DNA from: Thiotrichaceae bacterium
Lineage (GTDB): Bacteria; Pseudomonadota; Gammaproteobacteria; Beggiatoales; Beggiatoaceae
Assembly (NCBI GenBank): GCA_026991885.1
Contig: JALXAQ010000193.1
Location: 1-44,435 of the forward strand
Direction of reading: 5' to 3'
DNA length: 44,435 nucleotides
Below the pieces are notes generated by a model that searched no databases, was not told where the DNA came from, and saw only the letters and a list, made by a program, of their open reading frames with translations. Both the position numbers and the translations under genes were made by a program. Below are positions 7,769-16,199 of this stretch, one piece after another. Position 1 is the first letter of the stretch; the number at the start of each line of letters is the position of its first letter.

Positions 7769-7846
7769 TTGTTTAGTACAACTCTTGTTTAGTACAACTC
7801 TTGTCTAGTACAACTCTTGTCTAGTACAACTCTTGTCTAGTACAAC
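7769..7846. repeat. 16-bp tandem repeat, about 4.9 copies
   Basis: Unit TTGTTTAGTACAACTC / TTGTCTAGTACAACTC at 7769, 7785, 7801 and 7817, with a partial fifth copy at 7833 that runs into the hairpin at 7837. Each unit contains TAGTACAAC, the outer end of that hairpin. This suggests repeated duplication of the hairpin terminus. The array fills the 5' leader of the GxxExxY gene. Confidence 0.93.
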
Positions 7847-7923
7847 GGATTAACGGAATAAACGGATTTCTAAAGTCAAATTCAAAGAAAAAATCCGTTT
7901 ATTCCGTTAATCCGTTGTACTAG
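7837..7923. repeat. 33-bp perfect inverted repeat (hairpin) right of the GxxExxY gene
   Basis: Arms 7837-7869 and 7891-7923 are perfect reverse complements, beginning CTAGTACAACGGATTAACGG, with a 21-nt loop. The arm sequence equals that of the hairpin at 6851-6928; only the loops differ. It lies 16 bp beyond the stop codon of tssG, so it may also serve as that operon's terminator. Confidence 0.93.
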
Positions 7924-7939
7924 ATACAGATAACATTTG

Positions 7940-8917
7940 CTACCGACCCACCAAAACCACCACGCCATCCTCCGAAACGTCACCCATCCAGCCTGACCAA
8001 CCAAGCTGTGTATCTGCCGAAAGTCTCATCTTGGGCACTTCTGCCTTTTTTAAAATCAGTACCACATCAAAATCTAATGGATCAATTAACAAAAATTTCA
8101 CCAAATCGCGTAGAGTTTCATAATATTGTCCCGTCGGCAGAAAATCACAAAATTGATTAAAATTAAGTGGTCCCAAGCGTATATTAAATTTTCCGGCGCG
8201 ATCCAATACCCGATCTCCCACAGAAAAATCTTGTCCTAATGAACAATTGCCCAATCCCATGCGGTTTTGTTGCCATTTTTCAATGGGCACCCAACGGGGG
8301 ACACATTGTTCAATAGCAACCGGCAGATTAAAAAAATAATGAGAAATGACTTTTTCCAAAACAACCGCTGAGCGGCTACGCATACTTAATAATCCTACAT
8401 AGTATAGCAGCCGATCCCAATGTATATTACCCACCTGTCGCAATTGCGGATCGCCTAAGCCCATCAGAGAAAACATGCGTTGCGAAAAACCATCAACTGC
8501 GCCCTTTTTATATTCAATATAATAGCGGTATTTTCTCCAAATCCGATAAAACAAGGAAAAGAGGCGATGATGAAAAATATCTAAAAAGTCACGCCGCTGG
8601 TTTTCATCTAAATCGGCGGCGATGATCGCTTCGGTATAAAAAGCCGGTAGGGGGGACGTGGTTCCATACAAGCCCATGAAATTTAAAGATAAAAGATACT
8701 GATTGTCGCTGGCTTCAAGCGAGGCAATGTCCGCAGCCGGAAAGGCTAAATGTGCGGCTGGGCGAAAACGGAGGATTTCACCCTCAACAGGACCTTGATA
8801 GCCAACCGGTACAGCACTTGGATGAATGTTTTCTAGCAAATAGACGAGTTGAAAAAATGAATAAAAACGGCTATTTTCAGTTAAATCAGATGTTGTTGTC
8901 CTTGTCTCGCTGGCCAT
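7940..8917 (-). CDS. tssG: type VI secretion baseplate protein TssG
   Basis: A 325-residue TssG (ImpH/VasB) protein, a wedge component of the T6SS baseplate that binds TssF and TssE. Family features: FYSFFQLVYLLE at the start, RFRPAAHLAFPAADI, YLLSLNFMGLYGTTSPLPAFYTE, RRDFLDIFHHRLFSLFYRIWRKYRYY, and the late GPLNFNQFCDFLPTG. The length is close to usual (~330-350). Its ATG at 8917 lies inside the end of tssF (37-bp overlap), so the two are co-translated. No tssH, tssI or other T6SS gene follows; the hairpin at 7837-7923 and a GxxExxY gene come next. Confidence 0.95.
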   Translation of the reverse strand: MASETRTTTSDLTENSRFYSFFQLVYLLENIHPSAVPVGYQGPVEGEILRFRPAAHLAFPAADIASLEASDNQYLLSLNFMGLYGTTSPLPAFYTEAIIAADLDENQRRDFLDIFHHRLFSLFYRIWRKYRYYIEYKKGAVDGFSQRMFSLMGLGDPQLRQVGNIHWDRLLYYVGLLSMRSRSAVVLEKVISHYFFNLPVAIEQCVPRWVPIEKWQQNRMGLGNCSLGQDFSVGDRVLDRAGKFNIRLGPLNFNQFCDFLPTGQYYETLRDLVKFLLIDPLDFDVVLILKKAEVPKMRLSADTQLGWSGWMGDVSEDGVVVLVGR

Positions 8918-10641
8918 AAATAGATTTCACCCCGTTCCGTTTTAACTTCAAGTTGATGAAAAGCATTAATACTAGCATAGAGAGCAAAAAACTCATTCAG
9001 CACGGAGGCAAATAGGTACATGTCCCCTTCTCCCGCGAATTTGCTTTCTTGCATATCAATATGCGTGCGTATGCCCCGAATCGGTGTCCCATGATGTAGC
9101 ACATCAACGGGGCTAGGGTGTATCGCGGCAATACCTTCACGGCGTAATTGACTTTCTCGCGCCGTTTGTACATTATAGTGTGCCCCAAAATCATAAGCCG
9201 ATAATATCACCCGTAAAGCTTCCACATTAGCCAGCGAAATATAATTCAGGGACATATTAGAAATCAGTTGCCAATGCAGTCCCGCTTCTAGGGGCGGTGG
9301 AAAAGAGGGCGTCACGATAGTGATATTTTTAAAGGTGGCAAATTCAGGTGAATTGCCGGTCGCAACACAAATTTCACCCCGTTTCAATTCGCCGGCTAAG
9401 TGACGATGACTACAGGTTAATTCTATTGAAATCGTTTCAACGGGCGGTAGGCTGGCTTCTTCGGTTGCCGTGACAAAGGCAATATAAGTATCTACGCCTT
9501 CATAAGACTCTCTGCCATGTTGCACCACGCTAGGGCGAAGTCGCGTCCTATAAAAAATGGGAGATTCTGCTGTCGTATGATCAAAAGATTCAAAGGCGTA
9601 GTAACGCTGGCGCTCAGCATTACCCGATTGCACGCCTTCTACTTTGTCAACGGTGTAAATTTCATAATGATCGGGAGGATTGCCCTCTGGTCGTATTCGG
9701 TATTCCACGCGCCGATGATCTAAACGAATCGGAGAGCCATCCAGTGGAAATAGATTAATAATGGGTGTGCAATAGAGGCGAACATGGTGTGTTTTTAAAT
9801 TCTGATGAATTTGATCATCGAGCGGACGTGAAAAGTGAAAAATCAGTTCAAAGCTTTCGGCATTTTTGAACTGTGCCACTGGATTGAGTTCATTGATCTC
9901 GAAAAATAAAAATTTTTCGGGCAGAGAAAAATATTCTTGTAATAGTCGGTAGCCCAGAAAGGCATTGGGTGGATAAGGCAAAAGCCCTTCTTCCTCAGAT
10001 AATCCGATGGGACGAACAACTCGCTTGTCTAAGGTGAATTCACCCTTTGTGCTTCGCACGCTGACTTTATCCAAATAGCGAGAAAGCCAGAGATACAGCG
10101 AATAAGTGAGATAAGGTTCGCCCTGTAAAAACAAACGCAATTTGTCTAAACCGAGTTTACTGAGTTCAACGCCCGGTTCAACCGTAAAACGCAAGTTTAA
10201 TATTGAACCCTCAGCCACCCGTTCTAAAGAGAGATTTTCCAATTTCAGGGGATAAATATCAACATCATAGCAAGTCTTAAAGTGACATGAAGTGCCTTCG
10301 ACTGGCACGGAGTCCACTTTACAGCCACGCTGAATGGTTTGTTTTTCCATTAAGGCACTGGGTATGGGCTCAAATTGGAGAATGGACATGGCGGGGATAG
10401 GCCGTAGATAGTGAGGCCATAATAGTGCAATGAGTGTATGTGTTAATTCAGGTAACTCATCATCCAATTTTTGTCGCAAACGCCCGCTGATAAAGGCAAT
10501 GCCTTCTAATAATCTTTCGACATCGGGATCATCGCCCCGCTCGGCAAGAAGCGGTGCTAACTTAGGATTTTTTTGCGCGAATTCTTTACCCAGTTCTGTC
10601 AGAAAGGAGAGTTCATCTTGATAGTATTTATTAAAGGCCAA
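8881..10641 (-). CDS. tssF: type VI secretion baseplate protein TssF
   Basis: A 586-residue TssF (ImpG/VasA) protein, present in two copies per baseplate wedge, bridging TssG and the tube/needle hub. It opens with the standard FNKYYQDELSFLTELGKEFA, followed by DPDVERLLEGIAFISGRLRQ and the LTHTLIALLWPHYLRPIPAM block. The late region has ANVEALRVILSAYDF and the C-terminal FALYASINAFHQL. Length is typical. The start is TTG at 10641, 5 bp after the tssE stop codon, with a GAGG site 9 nt upstream. An ATG at 10646 is in another frame, so TTG is the only sensible start. It is the middle gene of a tssE-tssF-tssG operon. Confidence 0.95.
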   Translation of the reverse strand: MAFNKYYQDELSFLTELGKEFAQKNPKLAPLLAERGDDPDVERLLEGIAFISGRLRQKLDDELPELTHTLIALLWPHYLRPIPAMSILQFEPIPSALMEKQTIQRGCKVDSVPVEGTSCHFKTCYDVDIYPLKLENLSLERVAEGSILNLRFTVEPGVELSKLGLDKLRLFLQGEPYLTYSLYLWLSRYLDKVSVRSTKGEFTLDKRVVRPIGLSEEEGLLPYPPNAFLGYRLLQEYFSLPEKFLFFEINELNPVAQFKNAESFELIFHFSRPLDDQIHQNLKTHHVRLYCTPIINLFPLDGSPIRLDHRRVEYRIRPEGNPPDHYEIYTVDKVEGVQSGNAERQRYYAFESFDHTTAESPIFYRTRLRPSVVQHGRESYEGVDTYIAFVTATEEASLPPVETISIELTCSHRHLAGELKRGEICVATGNSPEFATFKNITIVTPSFPPPLEAGLHWQLISNMSLNYISLANVEALRVILSAYDFGAHYNVQTARESQLRREGIAAIHPSPVDVLHHGTPIRGIRTHIDMQESKFAGEGDMYLFASVLNEFFALYASINAFHQLEVKTERGEIYLWPARQGQQHLI

Positions 10642-10646
10642 ATCAT

Positions 10647-11063
10647 TTATCCTCGTATTTTGATGCGCCCTGAGTCACCCATAATGGTGGTAAATGCCAC
10701 TGGAGATCGATTTCGACCCAATTTCAATTGTGCATGGATTTCAAACTGCAAATCCAGGGGATTTTCCTCATTTGGAATGTGTCTCACTCGAATATTTTTG
10801 AGCCTGGGCTCATATTCTTTCACATTGTTAAAGATAGCCTTGCGAATTTCCATGATGGCATCTGGAAATCTGGAGACCATATCATTAAAATCAGGAGAAC
10901 CATAATCTGGTAAGATTAAAGCACTACCCTGACGTGTGTTAAACATGTTTTGCAGATTTTGTAAAACGGATTGCAATAATTTGTCTGTATCCGGGGTTAA
11001 TTGGTGTATTGACTCTTCTTCAGAATGGTCAATGCGTTCTAGTAAGGTGCGTCCTATTCCCAT
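10647..11063 (-). CDS. tssE: type VI secretion baseplate protein TssE
   Basis: A 138-residue gp25-like baseplate protein, which seeds sheath polymerisation in the T6SS. Family signs: LLERIDHSEE at the N-terminus, LQNMFNTRQGSALILPDYG in the middle (compare phage T4 gp25), FPDAIMEIRKAIFNNVKEYEPRL and LQFEIHAQL. The gene is first in the tssEFG run. Upstream genes usually found with it (tssB, tssC, tssA, hcp) are not in the window; instead the divergent ispF follows after 270 bp containing a mobile-type repeat. The ATG is preceded by a TAACTGA-type heptad repeat. Confidence 0.94.
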   Translation of the reverse strand: MGIGRTLLERIDHSEEESIHQLTPDTDKLLQSVLQNLQNMFNTRQGSALILPDYGSPDFNDMVSRFPDAIMEIRKAIFNNVKEYEPRLKNIRVRHIPNEENPLDLQFEIHAQLKLGRNRSPVAFTTIMGDSGRIKIRG

Positions 11064-11069
11064 ATTAAG

Positions 11070-11089
11070 TTATCAGTTATTAGTTATCA
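11070..11089 (-). repeat. TAACTGA-type heptad repeat upstream of tssE
   Basis: About three 7-bp units (TTATCAG, TTATTAG, TTATCA on the plus strand; one mismatch) begin 6 bp before the tssE start codon, in the same orientation relative to the gene as at yjbQ, ispF and gltX. Confidence 0.8.
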
Positions 11090-11131
11090 TAAATAAAAAA
11101 ATTAAATCCAAAATAAATTTTGGACTCCTAT

Positions 11132-11269
11132 TAGGTAACTCCCAAAAAATAAAATACCAAGGGCAACCACTAGGGTGTTGCCCCTACATGCGGATATTGT
11201 TTCCGAGGCAAAAGTTTTCGCGCGCGAAAACTTTTGCCTCGGAAGGTTAATTTTTTGGAGTTACCTTAT
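11132..11269. mobile_element. MITE-like element with terminal inverted repeats and a 44-bp perfect palindrome
   Basis: The ends are imperfect inverted repeats (TAGGTAACTCCCAAAAAAT on the left, ATTTTTTGGAGTTACCTTA on the right). Inside is a GGGCAACC...GTTGCCCC hairpin (11160-11184). Next is a perfect 44-bp palindrome at 11201-11244 built on TTCCGAGGCAAAAGTTTTCG. There is no coding capacity. A related copy lies at 36895-37022, where the palindrome is shortened to 29 bp. It sits between the divergent tssE and ispF genes and could fold strongly in any leader transcript. Just to its left, 11106-11129 is a GTCCAAA palindrome. Confidence 0.82.
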
Positions 11270-11291
11270 TTTAAGCCTTTTATTGATAGAT

Positions 11292-11314
11292 TGATAACTG
11301 ATAACTGATAACTT
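11292..11314 (+). repeat. TAACTGA-type heptad repeat upstream of ispF
   Basis: Three exact copies of TGATAAC (11292, 11299, 11306) lie 20-40 bp before the ispF start codon. Orientation relative to the gene is the same as at yjbQ, tssE and gltX. Confidence 0.88.
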
Positions 11315-11333
11315 AAAACTGAAAATTTAATCT

Positions 11334-11819
11334 ATGCGTATAAAAACAGGACTCGGACAAGATAGTCATCGTTTTGATTTAGAAAATCAAACAAAAAAAT
11401 TGAAACTGGGTGGTGTAGTATTTGAAGGGGAGCCGCCTTTGCAAGGCAATAGTGATGCCGATGTGGTATTACATGCCCTGTGTAATGCCATTTCTGGTAT
11501 CACCAGCGTTAATATTCTGGGTACTGTCAGCGATGATTTATGCCTCAAACAAGGTATCACCGACAGTCGCGTCTATGTGCAAGAGGCGCTGAAATTTTTA
11601 AAAGATTGGCGCATAACGCATCTGTCATGCAGCATTGAATGCAAAAGGCCGAAAATCACGCCCAAAATTGAGGAAATGAAAACCAGTCTCAGTGAACTAT
11701 TAGGGCTGGGGGATAAGAAAGATGTGGGGATCACGGCAACAAGCGGGGAAGGTTTGACGGCGTTTGGGCGTGGGGAAGGGATACAAGTGTTGTGTATTGT
11801 CACTGCTGTTGAAGAATGA
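11334..11819 (+). CDS. ispF: 2-C-methyl-D-erythritol 2,4-cyclodiphosphate synthase, divergent type
   Basis: A 161-residue IspF, the enzyme that cyclises CDP-ME-2-phosphate to MEcPP in the non-mevalonate isoprenoid pathway. The metal ligands are in place: GQDSHRF (Asp10, His12) and VVLHALCNA (His47). The C-terminal ATSGEGL...FGRGEGIQ block corresponds to the usual TTTE...GRGEGI. The loop normally reading DIGxxFPDTDP is instead NILGTVSDDLCLKQGITDSRVY. That loop form and GITATSGEGL resemble chlamydial IspF as I remember it, rather than the E. coli type, which suggests horizontal origin. IspD, usually adjacent or fused in gammaproteobacteria, is not nearby. The gene is monocistronic. Confidence 0.9.
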   Translation: MRIKTGLGQDSHRFDLENQTKKLKLGGVVFEGEPPLQGNSDADVVLHALCNAISGITSVNILGTVSDDLCLKQGITDSRVYVQEALKFLKDWRITHLSCSIECKRPKITPKIEEMKTSLSELLGLGDKKDVGITATSGEGLTAFGRGEGIQVLCIVTAVEE

Positions 11820-11830
11820 TAAGCGGTGGC

Positions 11831-11860
11831 AAAAAAAATCCCCCCATCAAAGGGGGGAGA
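11831..11860 (-). terminator. rho-independent terminator of the repeat-protein gene
   Basis: Read on the minus strand: TCTCCCCCC, loop TTTGAT, GGGGGGA, then a run of eight T. It lies 40 bp beyond the stop codon of the 1341-residue protein gene. The plus-strand (ispF) side has no T-run. Confidence 0.8.
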
Positions 11861-11897
11861 ATGCGTTTAATTCTACGTGTTATTGTTTAACCATCAA

Positions 11898-14800
11898 TCA
11901 ATCAATATTCCCCGTCACCATGCTATCTGGCGATATTGAATGCAAATGATCCCAAGTACTGTTGTTCATCCACACCCAAATACCATAAGGGGCACCAAAG
12001 TCGATAATGATATCGTCTTGACCATTACCGTCTATATCGCCTGTCACCATGCTTTCTGGCGAGATGCTATGCAATTGAACCCAACTACTGTTGTTCATCC
12101 ACAGCCAAATACCATAAGGGGCACCAAAGTCGATAATGATATCGTCTTGACCATTACCGTCTATATCGCCTGTCACCATGCTTTCTGGCGAGATGCTATG
12201 CAATTGAACCAAAACACTGTTGTTCATCCGCACCCAAATCCCATCGCTGCCAAAGTCGATAATGACATCGTCTAGACCATTACCGTCTATATCTCCCGTC
12301 ACCATGCTCTCTGCTGAGCGAGTGTCCAGTTGAACCAAAGTGCTGTTATTCATCCACACCCAAATACCATCTGGGGCACCAAAGTCGATAATGACATCGT
12401 CTAGACCGTTACCGTCTATATCGCCCGTTACCATGCTATCTGCTGAGCGAGAGTCGAGTTGAACCAAAGTGCTGTTATTCATCCACACCCAAATCCCGTC
12501 GCTGCCAAAATCGATAATGACATCATCTTGACCGCTACCGTCTAGATCGCCCGTCACCATGCTCTCTGGTGAGCGAATGTCTAGTTGCACCCAAGTCGTG
12601 TTATTCATCCGCGCCCAAATACCATAAGGAGCACCAAAGTCGATAATGACATCATCTTGACCGCTACCGTCTATATCTCCCGTGACCATGCTCTCTGGTG
12701 AGAGGGGGTGCAATTTAACCCAAGTGATGTTGTTCATCCGCATCCAAATCCCGTATGGATCACCGAAGTCGATAATAACATCACAAGTCCCCATTTGTGC
12801 TTTGATGTTGGGCGTGATCATGCCTTCCGTGACGGCAATGTCCGTGCCGCTGAGAAGATTCGGCGCATTGTTGTAAAACTCAGTGGGATAAGTCCTTGAA
12901 GGATCCCTGAATCGGACATGATAAGTACCCGTACTCAGACCACCAACATCATAATTTCCGGATGCATCAGTCACACCAGAATTAAGCCAGAGCCAGTCAC
13001 TACCATTCCACCAACGGTAAGCCGCAACATCAATCCCCATTAAAGGATTTCCAGCGCAGTCCGTCAGCATGCCGGTGATGTGACCTGCTAAATCCAACTG
13101 TGCATCTATGTTGGTAGTCATGCCGACCGTGACCATAATGTCCGTCGCACTACCAAGATATGGCATATCGTCGTAATACTCAGTGGCATAAGTCCCTGAG
13201 TTATCCCTGAAGCGGAGGCGATAAGTGTCTGTATTTAGACCGCCAAGATCATAATTGCCTGAGGCATCAGTCAAATCAGCATCAAGCCAATTTCCATCAC
13301 GGTAAATCGCAACCTGAATTCCCTCTAAAGGATTTCCACTGCCTTCCTCCGTCACCGTGCCAGTGATGTGAGCTGCCATACCCAATTGGGCATTGATGTT
13401 AGAGATGGTAGTGTTGGTCGTTACCACAATGTCCGTAGCACTCTCAAAGTTCGGCGCATCGTCGTAATACTCGGTGGCATAAGTCCCTGAAGCATCTCTG
13501 AAGCGGAGGCGATAATCACCTGCCAGCAAACCCTCAAAATCATAGCGGCCAGCACTATCTGTCAAATCAGAGTGAATTCCCTCCCAGTAAGTACCGTTCC
13601 AATAGTAAGCCATGACCTCAATATTCGCTAAAGGATTTCCGCTGCTGTCCGTCACCGTGCCATTGATGTTGCTTTTCAAAGACAACTGGGCATTGATGTT
13701 AGGCGTGGTATTCTCTGCCGTAACCGGAACGTCCGTGCTGCTGCTAATATCCAGTACATCGTCATAATACTCGTAGGCATAACTTCCTGAAGGATCAGAG
13801 AACTTGATGCGATAATTGCCAGCTGCCAGAATTTTAATCTCATAGTAGCCTGAAGCATCAGTAATGGCAAGGTTAACAGGGAACCAGTTACTGCCGTTCC
13901 AACGGTAAGCCCAAACATGAATCCCCGCTAAAGGATTTCCAGTAGTGTCCGTCACCGTGCCGCTGATGTTTCCTGCCAAAGCCAACTGGGCATCGATACC
14001 AGTTGTGGGAGTACCGACCGTTACAGGAATGTCTGTGGCATGGTTAAAGTCCAGCATATCGTCGTAATATTCTAGGGCATATTTCCATGAAAAATCTTTG
14101 AATCCAACGCGATAAGTGCCTGTATTCAAATCGCCAATGTCATAATTGCCAGCGGCATCAGTTATACCAGAGGTAGCCCAAACCCAGTGAGTGCCGTCCC
14201 AACGGAAAACGAGAACACTAATCCCCACTAAAGGATTTCCAGCGGTATCCGTGACCGTCCCAGTGATGTTACCTGCATAAGCTAACTGGGCATTGATGTT
14301 AGGCGTGGTCGTGCCGGCCGTGAGCGCAATATCTGTCCCACTGATAATATCCGCTGCATTGTCATAAAACTCGCTGACATAAGTCCCAGAAGGATCTCTG
14401 AAACGGACGTGATAAGTACCCGTACTTAGACCGCCAACGTCATAATTGCCGGAGGCATCAGTCGACACAAAGTTAAGCCATACCCACTTACTGCCATTCC
14501 AACGGTAAGCCGAAACCTCAATCCCCATTGAAGGAGTTCCAGCACTGTTTGTGACTGTGCCGGTGATGTGAGCTGCCAAATCCAATTGGGCATCTATGCC
14601 TGTTACGGGAGTGCCGAACGTGACCGCAATGTCCATGGCACTGCCAATATCGGGCACATCATTGTAATACTCGACGGCATAAGTCCCGCTATTATCCCTG
14701 AACCGGACGCGATAAGTGCCTGCATTCAGATCGCCAATGTCATAATTACCAGCACTATCACTCATATCAGCGTTAACCCAGACCCAGTTAGTGCCGTTCC

Positions 14801-15923
14801 AACGATGAGCCGCAACTTGAATTCCCTCTAAAGGATTTCCAGCAGTGTCCGTGACCGTGCCAGTGATGTTACCTGCATAGGCCAACTGAGCATTAATGTT
14901 AGGCGTGCTCATGCCTGCCGTGCTAGTAATATTTGTGCCGCTGATAATATCTGGCGCATTGTTGTAAAACTCGGTGGCATAAGTCCCTGAAGGATCTCTG
15001 AAGCGGACGTGATAAGTACCCGTATTCAGACCGCCAATGTCATAACTACCTGCGGCATCAGTCAAATCAGCGTTAAGCCATATCCAGTGATTGCCGTTCC
15101 AACGGTAAGCCGCAACATCAATCCCCAGTAAAGGATTTCCAGCGGTGTCTGTGACTGTGCCAGTGATGTGAGCTGCCAAAACCAATTGGGCATCTATGCC
15201 GGACGTGGTCATGCCTGTCGTTACCGCAATGTCCATGGCAGTGTTGTCAATATCCCCTGCATCGTTGTAATACTCGACGGCATAAGCCCCGCTATTATCC
15301 CTAAACCGGACGCGATAATTGCCGGTAGCCAAACTGTCAATGTCATAGCTGCCGCTGGCATCAGTGGAATCACCGTTAATCCAGTCCCAGCTACTGCCAT
15401 TCCAACTGTAAGCGAAAACTTGAATTCCCGCTAAAGGATTTCCACCCCCATCAGTCACCATACCAGTGATGTGACCATTACCCATAATGGCTTCGGGCTG
15501 CGGCTCATCCTTACTCCCTTCGGAGAGCTGAACCAAGAGATTGCCTATCGTACCATCTGCTTCTGCCAAGCTTGGTTGGAGGGGAGGGGGTGCGGAGACC
15601 GTATTGGAAGATTCTTCGAGCCGTGAGGCACAATCTGCGGTATATCCCGTTTCGATGCTCAGATTAGCACCTTCGGTAACAGCATGAAAATTGCTCAGAT
15701 CAGTCCCTTGGACAATCTGAATGACATTATTTTCTCCGTTGTTTGCAGCCGTTGCCAAGGCATTTTGTAAGTCTGCCATTGTACTGACACAAAAATTGGC
15801 TGCATAACTTGTGCTAAACATTAAGGCGAACACTAGAAAGGATGTGAATCGCCACAGACTTTGGGGGGGAGCCCAAGTGCTGTCCAGCTTTGCTGGATGT
15901 CTTTTTATTGCTGATTTCATCAT
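11898..15923 (-). CDS. large secreted repeat protein (nine carboxypeptidase-regulatory-like domains plus seven FG-GAP-like repeats)
   Basis: A 1341-residue exported protein. Residues ~24-42 form a signal peptide (LWRFTSFLVFALMFSTSYA) after an unusually long N-region. Residues ~149-1043 hold nine ~100-residue repeats starting ITGTVTDTAGNPL.GI and continuing NYDIG.L.TGTYRVRFRD, S.TYA.EYY and INAQL. These are beta-sandwich, carboxypeptidase regulatory-like domains. Residues ~1044-1341 are seven ~42-residue repeats of the type DVIIDFG...GIW..MNNSTWVQL, ending ESMVTGDIDGNGQD. The DxDGxGxDD loops look calcium-binding as in FG-GAP/VCBS propellers, and seven copies would close a seven-bladed propeller. 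The start has an AGGAG site. It ends cleanly in VTGNID, and a terminator follows. A cell-surface or adhesive role is likely. No sorting tag was recognised. Confidence 0.85.
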   Translation of the reverse strand: MMKSAIKRHPAKLDSTWAPPQSLWRFTSFLVFALMFSTSYAANFCVSTMADLQNALATAANNGENNVIQIVQGTDLSNFHAVTEGANLSIETGYTADCASRLEESSNTVSAPPPLQPSLAEADGTIGNLLVQLSEGSKDEPQPEAIMGNGHITGMVTDGGGNPLAGIQVFAYSWNGSSWDWINGDSTDASGSYDIDSLATGNYRVRFRDNSGAYAVEYYNDAGDIDNTAMDIAVTTGMTTSGIDAQLVLAAHITGTVTDTAGNPLLGIDVAAYRWNGNHWIWLNADLTDAAGSYDIGGLNTGTYHVRFRDPSGTYATEFYNNAPDIISGTNITSTAGMSTPNINAQLAYAGNITGTVTDTAGNPLEGIQVAAHRWNGTNWVWVNADMSDSAGNYDIGDLNAGTYRVRFRDNSGTYAVEYYNDVPDIGSAMDIAVTFGTPVTGIDAQLDLAAHITGTVTNSAGTPSMGIEVSAYRWNGSKWVWLNFVSTDASGNYDVGGLSTGTYHVRFRDPSGTYVSEFYDNAADIISGTDIALTAGTTTPNINAQLAYAGNITGTVTDTAGNPLVGISVLVFRWDGTHWVWATSGITDAAGNYDIGDLNTGTYRVGFKDFSWKYALEYYDDMLDFNHATDIPVTVGTPTTGIDAQLALAGNISGTVTDTTGNPLAGIHVWAYRWNGSNWFPVNLAITDASGYYEIKILAAGNYRIKFSDPSGSYAYEYYDDVLDISSSTDVPVTAENTTPNINAQLSLKSNINGTVTDSSGNPLANIEVMAYYWNGTYWEGIHSDLTDSAGRYDFEGLLAGDYRLRFRDASGTYATEYYDDAPNFESATDIVVTTNTTISNINAQLGMAAHITGTVTEEGSGNPLEGIQVAIYRDGNWLDADLTDASGNYDLGGLNTDTYRLRFRDNSGTYATEYYDDMPYLGSATDIMVTVGMTTNIDAQLDLAGHITGMLTDCAGNPLMGIDVAAYRWWNGSDWLWLNSGVTDASGNYDVGGLSTGTYHVRFRDPSRTYPTEFYNNAPNLLSGTDIAVTEGMITPNIKAQMGTCDVIIDFGDPYGIWMRMNNITWVKLHPLSPESMVTGDIDGSGQDDVIIDFGAPYGIWARMNNTTWVQLDIRSPESMVTGDLDGSGQDDVIIDFGSDGIWVWMNNSTLVQLDSRSADSMVTGDIDGNGLDDVIIDFGAPDGIWVWMNNSTLVQLDTRSAESMVTGDIDGNGLDDVIIDFGSDGIWVRMNNSVLVQLHSISPESMVTGDIDGNGQDDIIIDFGAPYGIWLWMNNSSWVQLHSISPESMVTGDIDGNGQDDIIIDFGAPYGIWVWMNNSTWDHLHSISPDSMVTGNID

Positions 15924-16199
15924 TTATTACTCCTCATTTAATATGATCATAAGATCAACACATAGCCATCGGCTGAATGCCAAGTAGGCTATATGACAGA
16001 TTAAAGCACATGATTAATTTGTTTGCAAAACATTTTATGCAATCAACGTTAACGATAGGATTGACCATGTTCTAAAAAAATACAGTAAAATCATAGCGTT
16101 AAAATAACGTCTTCAAGCCAGTTCAAACCTCAAGAAATACGGATAATGCTTTGAATTTACAAATGAAATGAATTAATTTTTAAATGCGTCAGTCCTAAA
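15924..16199. other. AT-rich gap, no gene seen
   Basis: The 276 bp between queC and the repeat-protein gene contain no credible reading frame and no repeat of the families seen elsewhere. The promoter of the repeat-protein gene (minus strand) should lie here, but no clear -35/-10 pair stands out. Confidence 0.6.

Noticed and set aside
11940-15434. Several plus-strand open frames opposite the large repeat protein
   Set aside because: They recur with the repeat period and are antisense shadows of the minus-strand repeats. They have no ribosome sites and no independent similarity.
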